A stretch of DNA of 40,632 nt from CAZAQS01 sp964486825 (GTDB lineage: Bacteria > Chloroflexota > Anaerolineae > Anaerolineales > UBA4823): contig CAZAQS010000013.1 of the NCBI GenBank assembly GCA_964486825.1, positions 1 to 40,632 on the forward strand, in the 5' to 3' direction. Position 1 is the first letter of the stretch, and each line of letters starts with the position of its first letter. Position numbers and translations under genes: made by a program. Of this stretch, positions 8,087-16,629 are shown one piece after another. The notes below the pieces were generated by a model. It was not told the origin of the DNA, ran no database searches, and was given only the letters and a program-made list of their open reading frames with translations.

Positions 8087-9871
8087 CTACCAACCGCTAG
8101 CAGTAAAAATATCCTGCAAGAATCCTTCCCTCTCTTCGTCTGTCATCGGTCTTGGGCGGGCCCAATCGACAAACTTGATCGGGATCAATTCTGTGGAGAT
8201 AAAGTGCCCATCATAGATCACGTGCCGGTCAATAAATGCATCATCACAGGCGCGGTCAGGGCAAAAACCGAACTGGTCGAAAAATAAGTTGCCCAAACCA
8301 AAATGCAAAAACGAATCCCCTAAAAACTCCATCCCATGCGGTTGGTGAGCCTGGCTGCCACTGACAATGATTGCGCCTGCTTCAGCCATGCCGCGAAAAT
8401 CAGCCTGCATATTGGGTTGGGGCCAGTAGGTATAGTATTCAAAATGTTGGAAGGTAGCCACAGGTAAATAGCCATCACTACGCAACCGGGAGATCTCTGC
8501 ATGCATGGTATCAAAATCACACCAGACAGCACCGGGGTTATCCACCCTGGCAGTTGCATATCCCCTGCCCTTGCCATTACACCCTATGAATGCCAAACGG
8601 TTGCCATTATGCTCCATGATGACTGCACGACTGCCTTCCTCCCAATCTACGCCACCGCCATAATAAGGCAAACCGTACTCCTTATACAGGTCCAGGGTGT
8701 AATACATGGCATCTGGACCCCAATCTGCAAAGTGATCTCCGGTTAACTCGACGATATCTGTGCCAATGTCAGTCAGGAGTTCAATATACTTGGGATCACT
8801 GCAAAAAACCAGGCCTTCTTGAAAGCAGTTCGGGAAGGGACAACCTTGAGCAAACGGAATTTCATTACTGATATGGGTAATATCAGCTTCTCTCAGAATA
8901 TCACCCACATCCTGGCCCGGGTAAGTCACTCCCCGCTGTTCCATGTAATAAGCCGTACAACGGACCATGGCCGTCACTCCGGTCATCGCCAAAGTTGTCA
9001 TCTTGCCTGCCTCCCGGTTGGTCACCGGGATATCCATGGCGAGATGCTCGGCAAGGCTAGAGGCCGGACCGCTCACCTGCTCGAGGGAGAAAGATACCAG
9101 CAATGGGTATGCCGAAGAATCGAATTCCTTTCGTACGGGGGAAATACCATCCACTTCAAGGACCTTCCACCTCGGTTCGAGGGATTCGAAAGGAACAATT
9201 CCCCAAGCCGGCTGATGTTCCCAGGCATAGGTTGTCAGATCGCCTGCTTCATGTAGTTCCACTGCTCCTGGAGCGCTTGGACCCCAAATCGCCTCAAAGA
9301 CCGCGTAGGTTTGGGGATCCATCAATAAAGCTGTGTCCGGGAAAGTATTGGATTCCATTCCCTGCCACGTTCGGTGCAGCTCTTCAGAGCTTACTCCGTT
9401 TGGGATGGTAGGGAAAGGAGCAACCAGGGCATAAACCCAAACGCTCACCGGTCTTTGCTCACCAACTAGAATATGGAACGCAGCCCTATCTGGCTCGTCC
9501 ACAATTCCATATCCAACAGGTAGAGTGATGGCGTCCTTGAGGGTTTCCGGAAGATATGGAGCGAGATAGATCCCGTTTATGACGTTCTCCAGAACTGGGG
9601 CAGTTTGTGTAGGAATCTCTATTTCATGTCCTGAAGGCGCCGTCGATATGGGAGTATCACTGGCAACTGTATTCGTGGGGATTATTGGTGGATGAGTCGG
9701 AGGAGAAGGTTGAAAAGGGGTCAGCGAGGGGGTAGGAATAGTTGATTCTCTGGCAAATTGCTCTGCTTGAGTCGTTATTGGAAGCAAATTACCAAAGCTA
9801 CATGCGCTTACCAGGAGTCCAAACAGGATGAGGGTCGCAAGGATATGCCACCCGCGCCGGCTAAGATTCAT
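8087..9871 (-). CDS. CapA-family lipoprotein (PGA_cap metallophosphatase-like)
   Basis: A 594-residue predicted lipoprotein. The signal peptide ends in L-V-S-A-C with the lipidated Cys at 24, followed by a Pro/Thr-rich linker (about 35-75). A roughly 200-residue region of unknown fold comes next. The C-terminal part (about 290-560) is a CapA/PGA_cap domain: I-T-H-I-S-N-E-I-P-F, L-T-G-D-H-F-A-D-W-G, A-F-I-G-C-N and the H-Q-P-H-G segment. CapA proteins take part in poly-gamma-glutamate capsule synthesis in Bacillus, but most homologues have unknown roles and there are no capB/capC genes here. Its ATG overlaps the stop of ftcD (ATGA at 9868-9871), so it is translationally coupled to it. The link with formiminoglutamate metabolism (glutamate chemistry) is suggestive only. 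Confidence 0.85.
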   Translation of the reverse strand: MNLSRRGWHILATLILFGLLVSACSFGNLLPITTQAEQFARESTIPTPSLTPFQPSPPTHPPIIPTNTVASDTPISTAPSGHEIEIPTQTAPVLENVINGIYLAPYLPETLKDAITLPVGYGIVDEPDRAAFHILVGEQRPVSVWVYALVAPFPTIPNGVSSEELHRTWQGMESNTFPDTALLMDPQTYAVFEAIWGPSAPGAVELHEAGDLTTYAWEHQPAWGIVPFESLEPRWKVLEVDGISPVRKEFDSSAYPLLVSFSLEQVSGPASSLAEHLAMDIPVTNREAGKMTTLAMTGVTAMVRCTAYYMEQRGVTYPGQDVGDILREADITHISNEIPFAQGCPFPNCFQEGLVFCSDPKYIELLTDIGTDIVELTGDHFADWGPDAMYYTLDLYKEYGLPYYGGGVDWEEGSRAVIMEHNGNRLAFIGCNGKGRGYATARVDNPGAVWCDFDTMHAEISRLRSDGYLPVATFQHFEYYTYWPQPNMQADFRGMAEAGAIIVSGSQAHQPHGMEFLGDSFLHFGLGNLFFDQFGFCPDRACDDAFIDRHVIYDGHFISTELIPIKFVDWARPRPMTDEEREGFLQDIFTASGW

Positions 9872-11454
9872 ACCAGAGCCAGGCCTCCACGGTCTTGTAG
9901 CTCAATCTCGATCCTTTCGATGAGTGTTGCTGCCCGGCCTTCTAGGGTGCGTAATTCTTCTAACAGGGTTTCCGTCTTTTCGTTGCTTTCCAGGGATTTT
10001 ATGTTTACCCTCACGTTGAGGCCAGCCCCACGCAGGGCGGCGATCGCCAGGTATGAGCCTGCCCCAGCGTCGGTGATCGCATTAACATTTCCGGCGCCCA
10101 CTACCTGGGAAGCTAACTCAAGCACTCGGACTGCATTACGCGCTACTTCTGCAGGCTCCCAGGTGGCCTGTAATGTTGCTTCCTGGATAGCCTTGGTGCG
10201 TATGGCCTGTTCCTGTGGGGTTTCCTTCGGAAGCCTAAAAGCCTCCATTACAGCTTCAAATGCAGCCGCATCTCGCTCGATCGATTTTGTCAGGATGGTA
10301 CGCAGCTCCTCAGCCTCGGTCAGAATGGCCTGCATCTGGCTTTCCACAGGCGCATACTTCTTTTTACCGATCGTCAGGCGCGCGACCATCGATACGAGGG
10401 CTGCTGCAGCAGCGCCGCTATATGCAGCCGCTGAGCCGCCCCCTGGTGCAGCCGTCCCGGCTGCCAGGGCGTCGAGAAAATCTATATGCCCTTTTCCCGC
10501 ACCTGAATCTCCTTCAACTGGCCGGTCAGACAGGGTTTTCGTCCATTGTTCTTCCCCTTCTGCCGCTATCAAGCGCTTTTCCAGGATCTGAGCGGGATCA
10601 AATTGGTCGAGCTGCAGATACCACTGCGCCGCGTCAACCAGGGCTTCTTGTGGGATCAAGCCTACCAATTCGGTATGGTGGATGGCAACACCATATCGCA
10701 TTGCCTCACGCCGGATCGCCTCTACTACCCGTCCAACCGGCGTTGCCCGGAAATTGGTCAGGTTCATGGAGACCTGGGCGCGCCCTTCCACCAGCAACCC
10801 CAAACCTTTTACGTAGCGCAAGCCACCGCTAGAATGACGAATCGCTTTTGCGATAGATTTGGCAACCGATACATTATCAGTAGTCAGGTACACATTAAAT
10901 GCGATAAGAGGTTGCCGGGCTCCGATCACGGTAGCGCCTGGTTTACCAAGCCTGGTTGGCCCATAATCCGGTTGGCGATTGGGCTCGTGGCTGATCTCAT
11001 CTTTCAAGGCTTCATACTGTCCCCGGCGGATATTCTCCAAGTTTTGGCGCTCGGGCCGTGTAGCTGCTTCCTCATAGAGATAAACCGGGATTCCCAGTTC
11101 TTCCCCCACTCGTCTCCCCACTCGCTTAGCCATCTCCACGCAATCAGCCATACTTACACCCGAGATCGGCACAAAAGGCACTACATCCGTAGCTCCAATT
11201 CGTGGGTGTTCACCCCTATGCAAGTCCAGATCAATAAGCTCGGCTGCTTTAGCAATACAGCGGAAGGCAGCATCTTCCACTCCCTGTGGGTCGCCTGCAA
11301 AAGTGATCACTGTGCGGTTATGGTCCAGGTCTGAATGCCTATCTAGCACATTCACACCTGCCACAGACTCAATCGTTTCCTGAATCTGTTGGATGACATC
11401 CGGACGGCGAGCCTCAGAGAAGTTGGGGATGCACTCGACGATGTCTTTTGCCAT
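9868..11454 (-). CDS. ftcD: Bifunctional glutamate formimidoyltransferase / formimidoyl-THF cyclodeaminase
   Basis: Two-domain folate enzyme of about 528 residues. The N-terminal formiminotransferase (about 1-300) opens D-I-V-E-C-I-P-N-F-S-E and contains H-R-G-E-H-P-R-I-G-A-T-D-V-V-P-F-V-P; it moves the formimino group from formiminoglutamate to tetrahydrofolate. The C-terminal cyclodeaminase (about 325-515) has L-A-A-G-T-A-A-P-G-G-G-S-A-A-A and releases ammonia to give 5,10-methenyl-THF. Bacteria often encode these separately; fusion is the mammalian-style arrangement and also occurs in some bacteria. Start: GAGGG lies 6-7 nt upstream of the ATG at 11454, whereas the in-frame ATG at 11469 has no ribosome site. 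It serves histidine degradation, but no hut genes are adjacent. Confidence 0.93.
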   Translation of the reverse strand: MAKDIVECIPNFSEARRPDVIQQIQETIESVAGVNVLDRHSDLDHNRTVITFAGDPQGVEDAAFRCIAKAAELIDLDLHRGEHPRIGATDVVPFVPISGVSMADCVEMAKRVGRRVGEELGIPVYLYEEAATRPERQNLENIRRGQYEALKDEISHEPNRQPDYGPTRLGKPGATVIGARQPLIAFNVYLTTDNVSVAKSIAKAIRHSSGGLRYVKGLGLLVEGRAQVSMNLTNFRATPVGRVVEAIRREAMRYGVAIHHTELVGLIPQEALVDAAQWYLQLDQFDPAQILEKRLIAAEGEEQWTKTLSDRPVEGDSGAGKGHIDFLDALAAGTAAPGGGSAAAYSGAAAAALVSMVARLTIGKKKYAPVESQMQAILTEAEELRTILTKSIERDAAAFEAVMEAFRLPKETPQEQAIRTKAIQEATLQATWEPAEVARNAVRVLELASQVVGAGNVNAITDAGAGSYLAIAALRGAGLNVRVNIKSLESNEKTETLLEELRTLEGRAATLIERIEIELQDRGGLALV

Positions 11455-11485
11455 ATTTTCCCTCATCATGAAAAAGGATGTGGTA

Positions 11486-11491
11486 ATTATA
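11486..11491 (-). promoter_or_regulatory. Possible -10 box for ftcD-capA
   Basis: On the minus strand this reads TATAAT, 31 nt upstream of the preferred ftcD start. The implied transcript start near 11479 leaves a short leader containing the GAGGG ribosome site. No good -35 box is visible at the usual distance, so support is moderate. Confidence 0.4.
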
Positions 11492-11593
11492 CTCTCGCTT
11501 TCCAGGGCTCGGGTCTAGCGCCGGTAATCCTTTTTGGATACCGGATGAAATAGCAAAAGGGGATCGATGGGTAAGTCTCGAAGCACCTTTTGG

Positions 11594-11622
11594 TTGACTC
11601 ACTTTTTTGTTAAGTGTAGAAT
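11594..11622 (+). promoter_or_regulatory. Sigma70-type promoter for the M23 lipoprotein cluster
   Basis: TTGACT (11594-11599), a 17-nt spacer and TAGAAT (11617-11622) make a near-consensus housekeeping promoter. The predicted transcript start is near 11629-11630, only a few bases before the ATG at 11633. This argues against the upstream in-frame ATG at 11567 and implies a very short or absent leader. Confidence 0.65.
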
Positions 11623-11632
11623 GGAATTCAAC

Positions 11633-13174
11633 ATGTTCAATTCACGACCGAAAAATCCTCCCGGGTTGCTCCTGATCGCATTAATTGCTGTTCTTGGAAC
11701 GCTCCTCGCCTGCGCGCGGGTAGCGGGTCCCGCCACTGCCCCTTGGAGCGTCTCGGGAGATGCTCCTGCTGAGTATAACAACGGTCCTCCTCTTGATCAA
11801 TTGAAACCCCAAACTCGTAACCCTGAAGATCCTATCCTCACCCCTACTCCCGACCCAGCACGCGTGCTGCCTGCTTTGCGTACTGAACCGGAGCAGTACA
11901 CTGTAAAATCCGGGGATACTTTGGGGACCATCGCTCAAGAATATAGCACCAGTCTCAATCTTCTCATAGAAGCCAATGAGCTGGTAAACCCAAACCTGCT
12001 ATCGATAGGTCAGGTGCTCAATATCCCTGCGCCCACTCCGGGACCTACTGGGCCAGAGTTCAAGATCATCCCTGATTCGGAGCTGGTATACGGGCCAGCC
12101 AGTGTTGATTTCGATATCAGCGCTTTTATTCGTGACCGGGGTGGCTACCTGGCGTCTTATCGGGAAGAGGTTGATGGAGTGAGTCTAACCAGCGATTCGA
12201 TCATCTATCGAATTTCTTACGAATACTCCGTTAATCCTCGCTTGTTGCTGGCATTGTTGGAATATCAAAGCGGATGGGTTACAAAACAAAACCCGGCAGA
12301 GGAAAGCTTAGATTACCCTATTGGCTTGGTCAATGAATGGCGAAAAGGCCTGTATCACCAACTTGCCTGGGCTGCAAACAACCTTAACCGTGGGTACTAT
12401 ACTTGGCGGGTGAATGGGGTCGGGGCATGGGTCACATTTGATGGACAGATCGTCCCCATAGCCCCAACCATTAACGCAGGAACAGCTGGCGTGCAGCACT
12501 TCTTCTCCCAGCTTTTTAACCGCAGCCAGTGGGAAAGAGCGGTTACAGAAAACGGTCTTTACGCGATCTACAGTGATTTCTTCGGTTACCCCTTTGACAG
12601 GGCGATCGAGCCGCTCCTACCGGCCCTGTTATCACAACCTAGCTTGCAGCTGCCATTTGAAGATGGCGTCGAGTGGGCCTATACCGGCGGCCCGCATGGT
12701 GGCTGGGGATCCGGGTCTGCCTGGGCTGCCTTGGACTTCGCGCCTTCTGGCGACGCTTTAGGATGCGTTTCGAGTGATGACTGGGTTGTTGCTGCTGCAG
12801 ATGGCACAGTGGCCCGCTCAGGTGGAGGCGCTGTCGTTCAAGACCTTCACGGAGACGGCTTCGAGCAGACCGGGTGGACTTTGTTGTATTTCCATATCGA
12901 ATCACGGGACCGGGTCCCTGAGGGCACGTTCTTACGGGCCGGTGACAGGATTGGACATCCCTCCTGTGAAGGGGGAGTATCGACCGGCACTCACTTACAT
13001 TTGGCTCGTCGATACAACGGTGAGTGGATACCCGCAGACCAGAACATCCCCTTTGTCCTGGACGGGTGGGTGTCCCGCGGTGCAGGGTATGAATATGATG
13101 GGTATCTCCAGCGCGACGGACAAACAGTCGAGGCCTGGGCGGGTAGATCTACGATAAATGTCATCCAACGATAA
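11633..13174 (+). CDS. LysM-M23 peptidase lipoprotein, copy 1
   Basis: Predicted cell-envelope lipoprotein of 513 residues. The signal peptide ends L-L-A-C with Cys 27. A LysM peptidoglycan-binding domain follows (Y-T-V-K-S-G-D-T-L-G-T-I-A-Q to Q-V-L-N-I-P). A helical middle region has N-P-R-L-L-L-A-L-L-E-Y-Q-S-G-W, resembling the catalytic-helix start of lysozyme-like transglycosylases. The C-terminal M23 zinc endopeptidase has candidate ligands in G-G-P-H-G-G-W, A-L-D-F-A-P and T-H-L-H-L-A. The first His-to-Asp spacing is longer than in classical M23 enzymes, as in both paralogues. It probably cuts peptidoglycan cross-links. I place the start at ATG 11633 because a good promoter (11594-11622) overlaps the longer frame that would begin at 11567. 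Confidence 0.85.
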   Translation: MFNSRPKNPPGLLLIALIAVLGTLLACARVAGPATAPWSVSGDAPAEYNNGPPLDQLKPQTRNPEDPILTPTPDPARVLPALRTEPEQYTVKSGDTLGTIAQEYSTSLNLLIEANELVNPNLLSIGQVLNIPAPTPGPTGPEFKIIPDSELVYGPASVDFDISAFIRDRGGYLASYREEVDGVSLTSDSIIYRISYEYSVNPRLLLALLEYQSGWVTKQNPAEESLDYPIGLVNEWRKGLYHQLAWAANNLNRGYYTWRVNGVGAWVTFDGQIVPIAPTINAGTAGVQHFFSQLFNRSQWERAVTENGLYAIYSDFFGYPFDRAIEPLLPALLSQPSLQLPFEDGVEWAYTGGPHGGWGSGSAWAALDFAPSGDALGCVSSDDWVVAAADGTVARSGGGAVVQDLHGDGFEQTGWTLLYFHIESRDRVPEGTFLRAGDRIGHPSCEGGVSTGTHLHLARRYNGEWIPADQNIPFVLDGWVSRGAGYEYDGYLQRDGQTVEAWAGRSTINVIQR

Positions 13175-14930
13175 GTGTCTTTCGTCTATTCGTGCAGCTT
13201 TTGTTAACTTCATCGAACGAAGGTGTTCTTACCATCCAGTCAGCCCAATCTACTCCCTCCCTTCTGGCAGACCTAAGAAACAATCCTTCCAAAGGCGCTT
13301 TGCACCCCTGATCAGCGGCCTGGCAATTGCAAGCCTTACCATCACCTGCTCAATGGGAGCGGGTAGCTCTTCTGACCCAATTTTTACCCCACCAGGAGGA
13401 GAAAGCAATCAATCAATCCTTGTTGAAGCTGAGGAGATGGCTAATGATGACCCTGCTTTATCTGGCTCAGGCGGCGTAGCTGCTCTGGCAGCAGAACCCC
13501 CGCCTTCCATCCCTGATCCAACCACTTCTGTCGAGGAGATGGAAATTTATATCGAACTGACCCCAACGCTAGAGGTATTGAATACGCCAACCCCAGAACG
13601 CCCACCATCCAGCTCGCCCCCGATTCTGTATTACACACAGGCCGGAGACAGCCTGCCTGTAGTAGCAGCCCGGTTTGACGTGCAGCCAGGAGAGATCACT
13701 TCTCCAGATCCCATTCCTGAAACCGCTTTCTTCCCACCCGACCAGCTTCTCATCATCCCGCATCGATTGGCTAACACAACCTCTGACCAACGTTTGTTGC
13801 CGGACAGTGAAGTTGTCTTCTCTCCTTCTGCGGTAGATTTTGACGTGCAAGCATTCGTTGTCGAAGCGGGGGGATACCTCTCTACTTATGATGATTTTTT
13901 AAAAAGCACGGGGATAACCAGCGGCGCAGATGTAATCCTCCGGGTTGCTAAGGATAATTCAATCAACCCGCGCTTGTTATTAGCCATTCTTGAACAACAA
14001 AGCGGGTGGGTTTACGGTCAACCCGCCAGCCAGATCCAGCGCGACTACCCCATGGGGTATGTTTCACTCTCCCATAAAGGTCTATTCTCCCAGCTTACCT
14101 GGGCTGTCCAACATCTCTCGAACGGCTATTATGGTTGGCGAGAAGGCATACTGATGGGAATATCCTTTTCGGATGGCGTTATAGCTCGCATGGCGCCCAG
14201 CCTCAACGCTGGTACTGCCGCTCTTCAATATTTTTATTCAAAATTGTACAGCACAGAGGAGTGGATCGCGGTCCTGGATGCGGACAACGGATTGCCAGCC
14301 TTACATGAGCGCATGTTCGGGAACCCATGGGTGCGTGCCCAAAATGTAGAGCCGCTCTATCCTCCTGGCTTGGTCCAACCACCCTTGATCCTGCCCTTCG
14401 AATATAACGTGATCTGGGGGTTCAGTGGTGGTCCACATGGGGCCTGGGATCAGGAGGGAGCCCGGGCGGCAATCGATTTCGCCCCTGGCAGCCTGGAATC
14501 TGGCTGTGTAAAGTCTGATGCATGGGTGGTGGCTGCTGCCCCCGGACTGGTAGTACGCTCCGGAAACGGTTTTCTGGTACAAGATCTGGATGGAGATGGC
14601 CACGAACAAACTGGCTGGGCAATTCTTTATCTGCACCTGGCCAGCCACCAACGCATCCCCGTTGGTACTTGGGTAGAGGCAGGCGATAAGCTTGGTCATC
14701 CCTCTTGCGAGGGCGGTTTCTCTACAGGCACGCATATCCATATCGCTCGCAAGTACAACGGTGAGTGGATACCCGCAGATGGACCTATTCCTTTCAACCT
14801 GGATAGCTGGATCGTAAAAGCTGGCGATAAACCTTACGAGGGATACCTGATCAAGGATGAGGTCACAGTCCCAGCCAGCGTCTTTGGGATCTATGGAAGC
14901 CGGATCATTCGTTATTCTGAAACCCCTTAG
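13158..14930 (+). CDS. LysM-M23 peptidase lipoprotein, copy 2
   Basis: Paralogue of the preceding gene, 590 residues, with the same order. An N-terminal hydrophobic segment (about 48-63) ends T-I-T-C, a weak lipobox. A Pro/Thr-rich linker leads to a degenerate LysM (Y-T-Q-A-G-D-S-L-P-V-V-A). The middle helical region has N-P-R-L-L-L-A-I-L-E-Q-Q-S-G-W. The M23 domain has G-G-P-H-G-A-W, A-I-D-F-A-P and T-H-I-H-I-A as candidate zinc ligands. The only usual start codon ahead of the hydrophobic segment is the ATG at 13158, which overlaps copy 1 by 17 nt and gives an unusually long, polar 47-residue leader. A rarer initiator is therefore possible. Overlap suggests translation coupled to copy 1. Confidence 0.83.
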   Translation: MSSNDKCLSSIRAAFVNFIERRCSYHPVSPIYSLPSGRPKKQSFQRRFAPLISGLAIASLTITCSMGAGSSSDPIFTPPGGESNQSILVEAEEMANDDPALSGSGGVAALAAEPPPSIPDPTTSVEEMEIYIELTPTLEVLNTPTPERPPSSSPPILYYTQAGDSLPVVAARFDVQPGEITSPDPIPETAFFPPDQLLIIPHRLANTTSDQRLLPDSEVVFSPSAVDFDVQAFVVEAGGYLSTYDDFLKSTGITSGADVILRVAKDNSINPRLLLAILEQQSGWVYGQPASQIQRDYPMGYVSLSHKGLFSQLTWAVQHLSNGYYGWREGILMGISFSDGVIARMAPSLNAGTAALQYFYSKLYSTEEWIAVLDADNGLPALHERMFGNPWVRAQNVEPLYPPGLVQPPLILPFEYNVIWGFSGGPHGAWDQEGARAAIDFAPGSLESGCVKSDAWVVAAAPGLVVRSGNGFLVQDLDGDGHEQTGWAILYLHLASHQRIPVGTWVEAGDKLGHPSCEGGFSTGTHIHIARKYNGEWIPADGPIPFNLDSWIVKAGDKPYEGYLIKDEVTVPASVFGIYGSRIIRYSETP

Positions 14931-15094
14931 GCTAAGAAAATAAGCTGGTTTGGGTTTGCGATTGTCTCTAAATGGATCACTCGCCAGGTATCCCTTCGAA
15001 AACGGATACGCAAAATGATCAGTACCGGATACAATATAGCCTCAACCTTTACCGGTAGAGGTGCCGAATCCTGCCTTTTCATAAATTTGATTTG

Positions 15095-16609
15095 ATGATG
15101 ATATTTGTGCGTGCAAATGCAAAAGGCTTAACTGCTCTGGCAGCATTAATCTTGGTGAGTATGCTCCTCACTGCCTGCCGGTCTGATGTCGCTTCAGCTT
15201 CTCTTTCAATGCAGCCGACGGATGAGCCGGTTGGTGAGGTATCTGAAATTTCCAGTGAGCCTGTGCACACACCATTTCCGACTCGCCCAGATTATTCTCC
15301 CGGGGAGCTGGTAGATTATATTGCCAAATCCGGAGACACACTTCCCGCTCTGGCAAGCCGATTCAATACAAGCGTTGGGGAAATTATGGAAGCCAACCCT
15401 ATAATCCCAGTTGGAGCTACAACCATGCCTCCGGGAATGCCAATGCTCATCCCCATCTACTTCGCTCCTTTCTGGGGTACACCTTTTGGTATACTTCCAG
15501 ACAGCCATTTCATTAATGGACCAGCCCAGGTAGGTTTTAACACTTCTGATTTCGTCAATCAACAGCCTGGTTGGCTGCGAGATTTCAGCACTTATGTCTC
15601 GGGATCAAACCGGACAGGAGCACAGGTAGTTGACCTCATCGCAACCCATTACAGCATCAGCCCTCGCTTGCTGTTGGCGCTTTTGGAGTTCCATAGCGGC
15701 GCCCTATCTCGACCAACAGCATCTTTGGACGAGCAAATGTACCCCATGGGCTATCGTAGCCGGAAAGACAGCGGGTTCTACCAGCAGCTGGCTTGGACTG
15801 CCAACACCCTTAACAACGGTTATTACAATTGGAGACAAGGCAAGCTTACCCTATTGGAGTTTTTCAACGGCCGATTAGAAAGACCTGATCCCGAACATAC
15901 GGCTGCCACCGCTGCTTTGCAGTACTACTTTTCAATCATCTACCCTCAGGAACACTATAATTTTGCGATCTCACCCGAAGGCTTATACCAGGTTTACACG
16001 TCTTTGTTTGGCGACCCCTGGTTAGCAGATGAAGCCCATATCCCAGGAAGCCTTACCCAGCCCGAATTTTTACTTCCCTTTGAGCCGCACCGAACCTGGG
16101 CTTTGACCGGTGGGCCACATACCGCCTGGGGTGAGGGAGAGCCGCTGGCAGCTTTGGATTTCGCACCTCCTTCTGTAGCTGGCGGCTGCATTGATACAGA
16201 CCAGTTTGCAACCGCGGTCGCGGCTGGCGTTATCGCTCGTTCCGAAACCGGAATCGTTGTCCTGGATCTCGATGGGGATGGGGATGAACGCACCGGATGG
16301 GCGGTTTTTTACCTGCATGTAGGAACGGAAAATCGAGCTCCGGCCGGAAAGGTGGTTGCAGCCGGTGAGCCGATCGGACATCCATCTTGTGAAACCGGTC
16401 GATCCACCGGTACCCATATCCATATCGCAAGAAAATATAATGGGGAATGGATTCCATCCGAAGGACCACTGGCATTTAATTTTGAAGGCTGGATCGCTCA
16501 AAATGGCTCTAGGCCGTATTTAGGAACTCTTACACGCCATTCCCAAACCGTCTATGCCAGCCAGAGTGCAGCAACATCCAGCCATATCACATCAGATAAG
16601 CAACCATAA
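15095..16609 (+). CDS. LysM-M23 peptidase lipoprotein, copy 3
   Basis: Third paralogue, 504 residues from the ATG at 15095 (a second ATG follows at 15098, and a TTG precedes at 15092). The signal peptide has a canonical lipobox L-L-T-A-C with Cys 28. LysM reads Y-I-A-K-S-G-D-T-L-P-A-L-A. The middle region has S-P-R-L-L-L-A-L-L-E-F-H-S-G, so the putative catalytic Glu position is kept. The M23 domain has G-G-P-H-T-A-W, A-L-D-F-A-P and T-H-I-H-I-A. It lies 164 nt after copy 2, the largest gap in this cluster, so it may have its own promoter, though none is obvious. The PfkB kinase gene follows after 20 nt. Confidence 0.85.
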   Translation: MMIFVRANAKGLTALAALILVSMLLTACRSDVASASLSMQPTDEPVGEVSEISSEPVHTPFPTRPDYSPGELVDYIAKSGDTLPALASRFNTSVGEIMEANPIIPVGATTMPPGMPMLIPIYFAPFWGTPFGILPDSHFINGPAQVGFNTSDFVNQQPGWLRDFSTYVSGSNRTGAQVVDLIATHYSISPRLLLALLEFHSGALSRPTASLDEQMYPMGYRSRKDSGFYQQLAWTANTLNNGYYNWRQGKLTLLEFFNGRLERPDPEHTAATAALQYYFSIIYPQEHYNFAISPEGLYQVYTSLFGDPWLADEAHIPGSLTQPEFLLPFEPHRTWALTGGPHTAWGEGEPLAALDFAPPSVAGGCIDTDQFATAVAAGVIARSETGIVVLDLDGDGDERTGWAVFYLHVGTENRAPAGKVVAAGEPIGHPSCETGRSTGTHIHIARKYNGEWIPSEGPLAFNFEGWIAQNGSRPYLGTLTRHSQTVYASQSAATSSHITSDKQP

Positions 16610-16629
16610 ATCATAGAGCTGAAGAGATA

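Noticed and set aside
9758..11334. Long plus-strand ORFs opposite ftcD (9758-10591, 10260-10832, 10546-11334)
   Set aside because: Antisense shadows of a well-conserved gene; composition is low-complexity and rich in Ser/Arg, with no recognisable domain.
14931..15091. Open frame directly after the stop of M23 copy 2
   Set aside because: About 53 codons without stop but no start signal, no similarity to the paralogues at this place, and no hydrophobic or domain pattern; chance is sufficient. Read-through of TAG seems unlikely.
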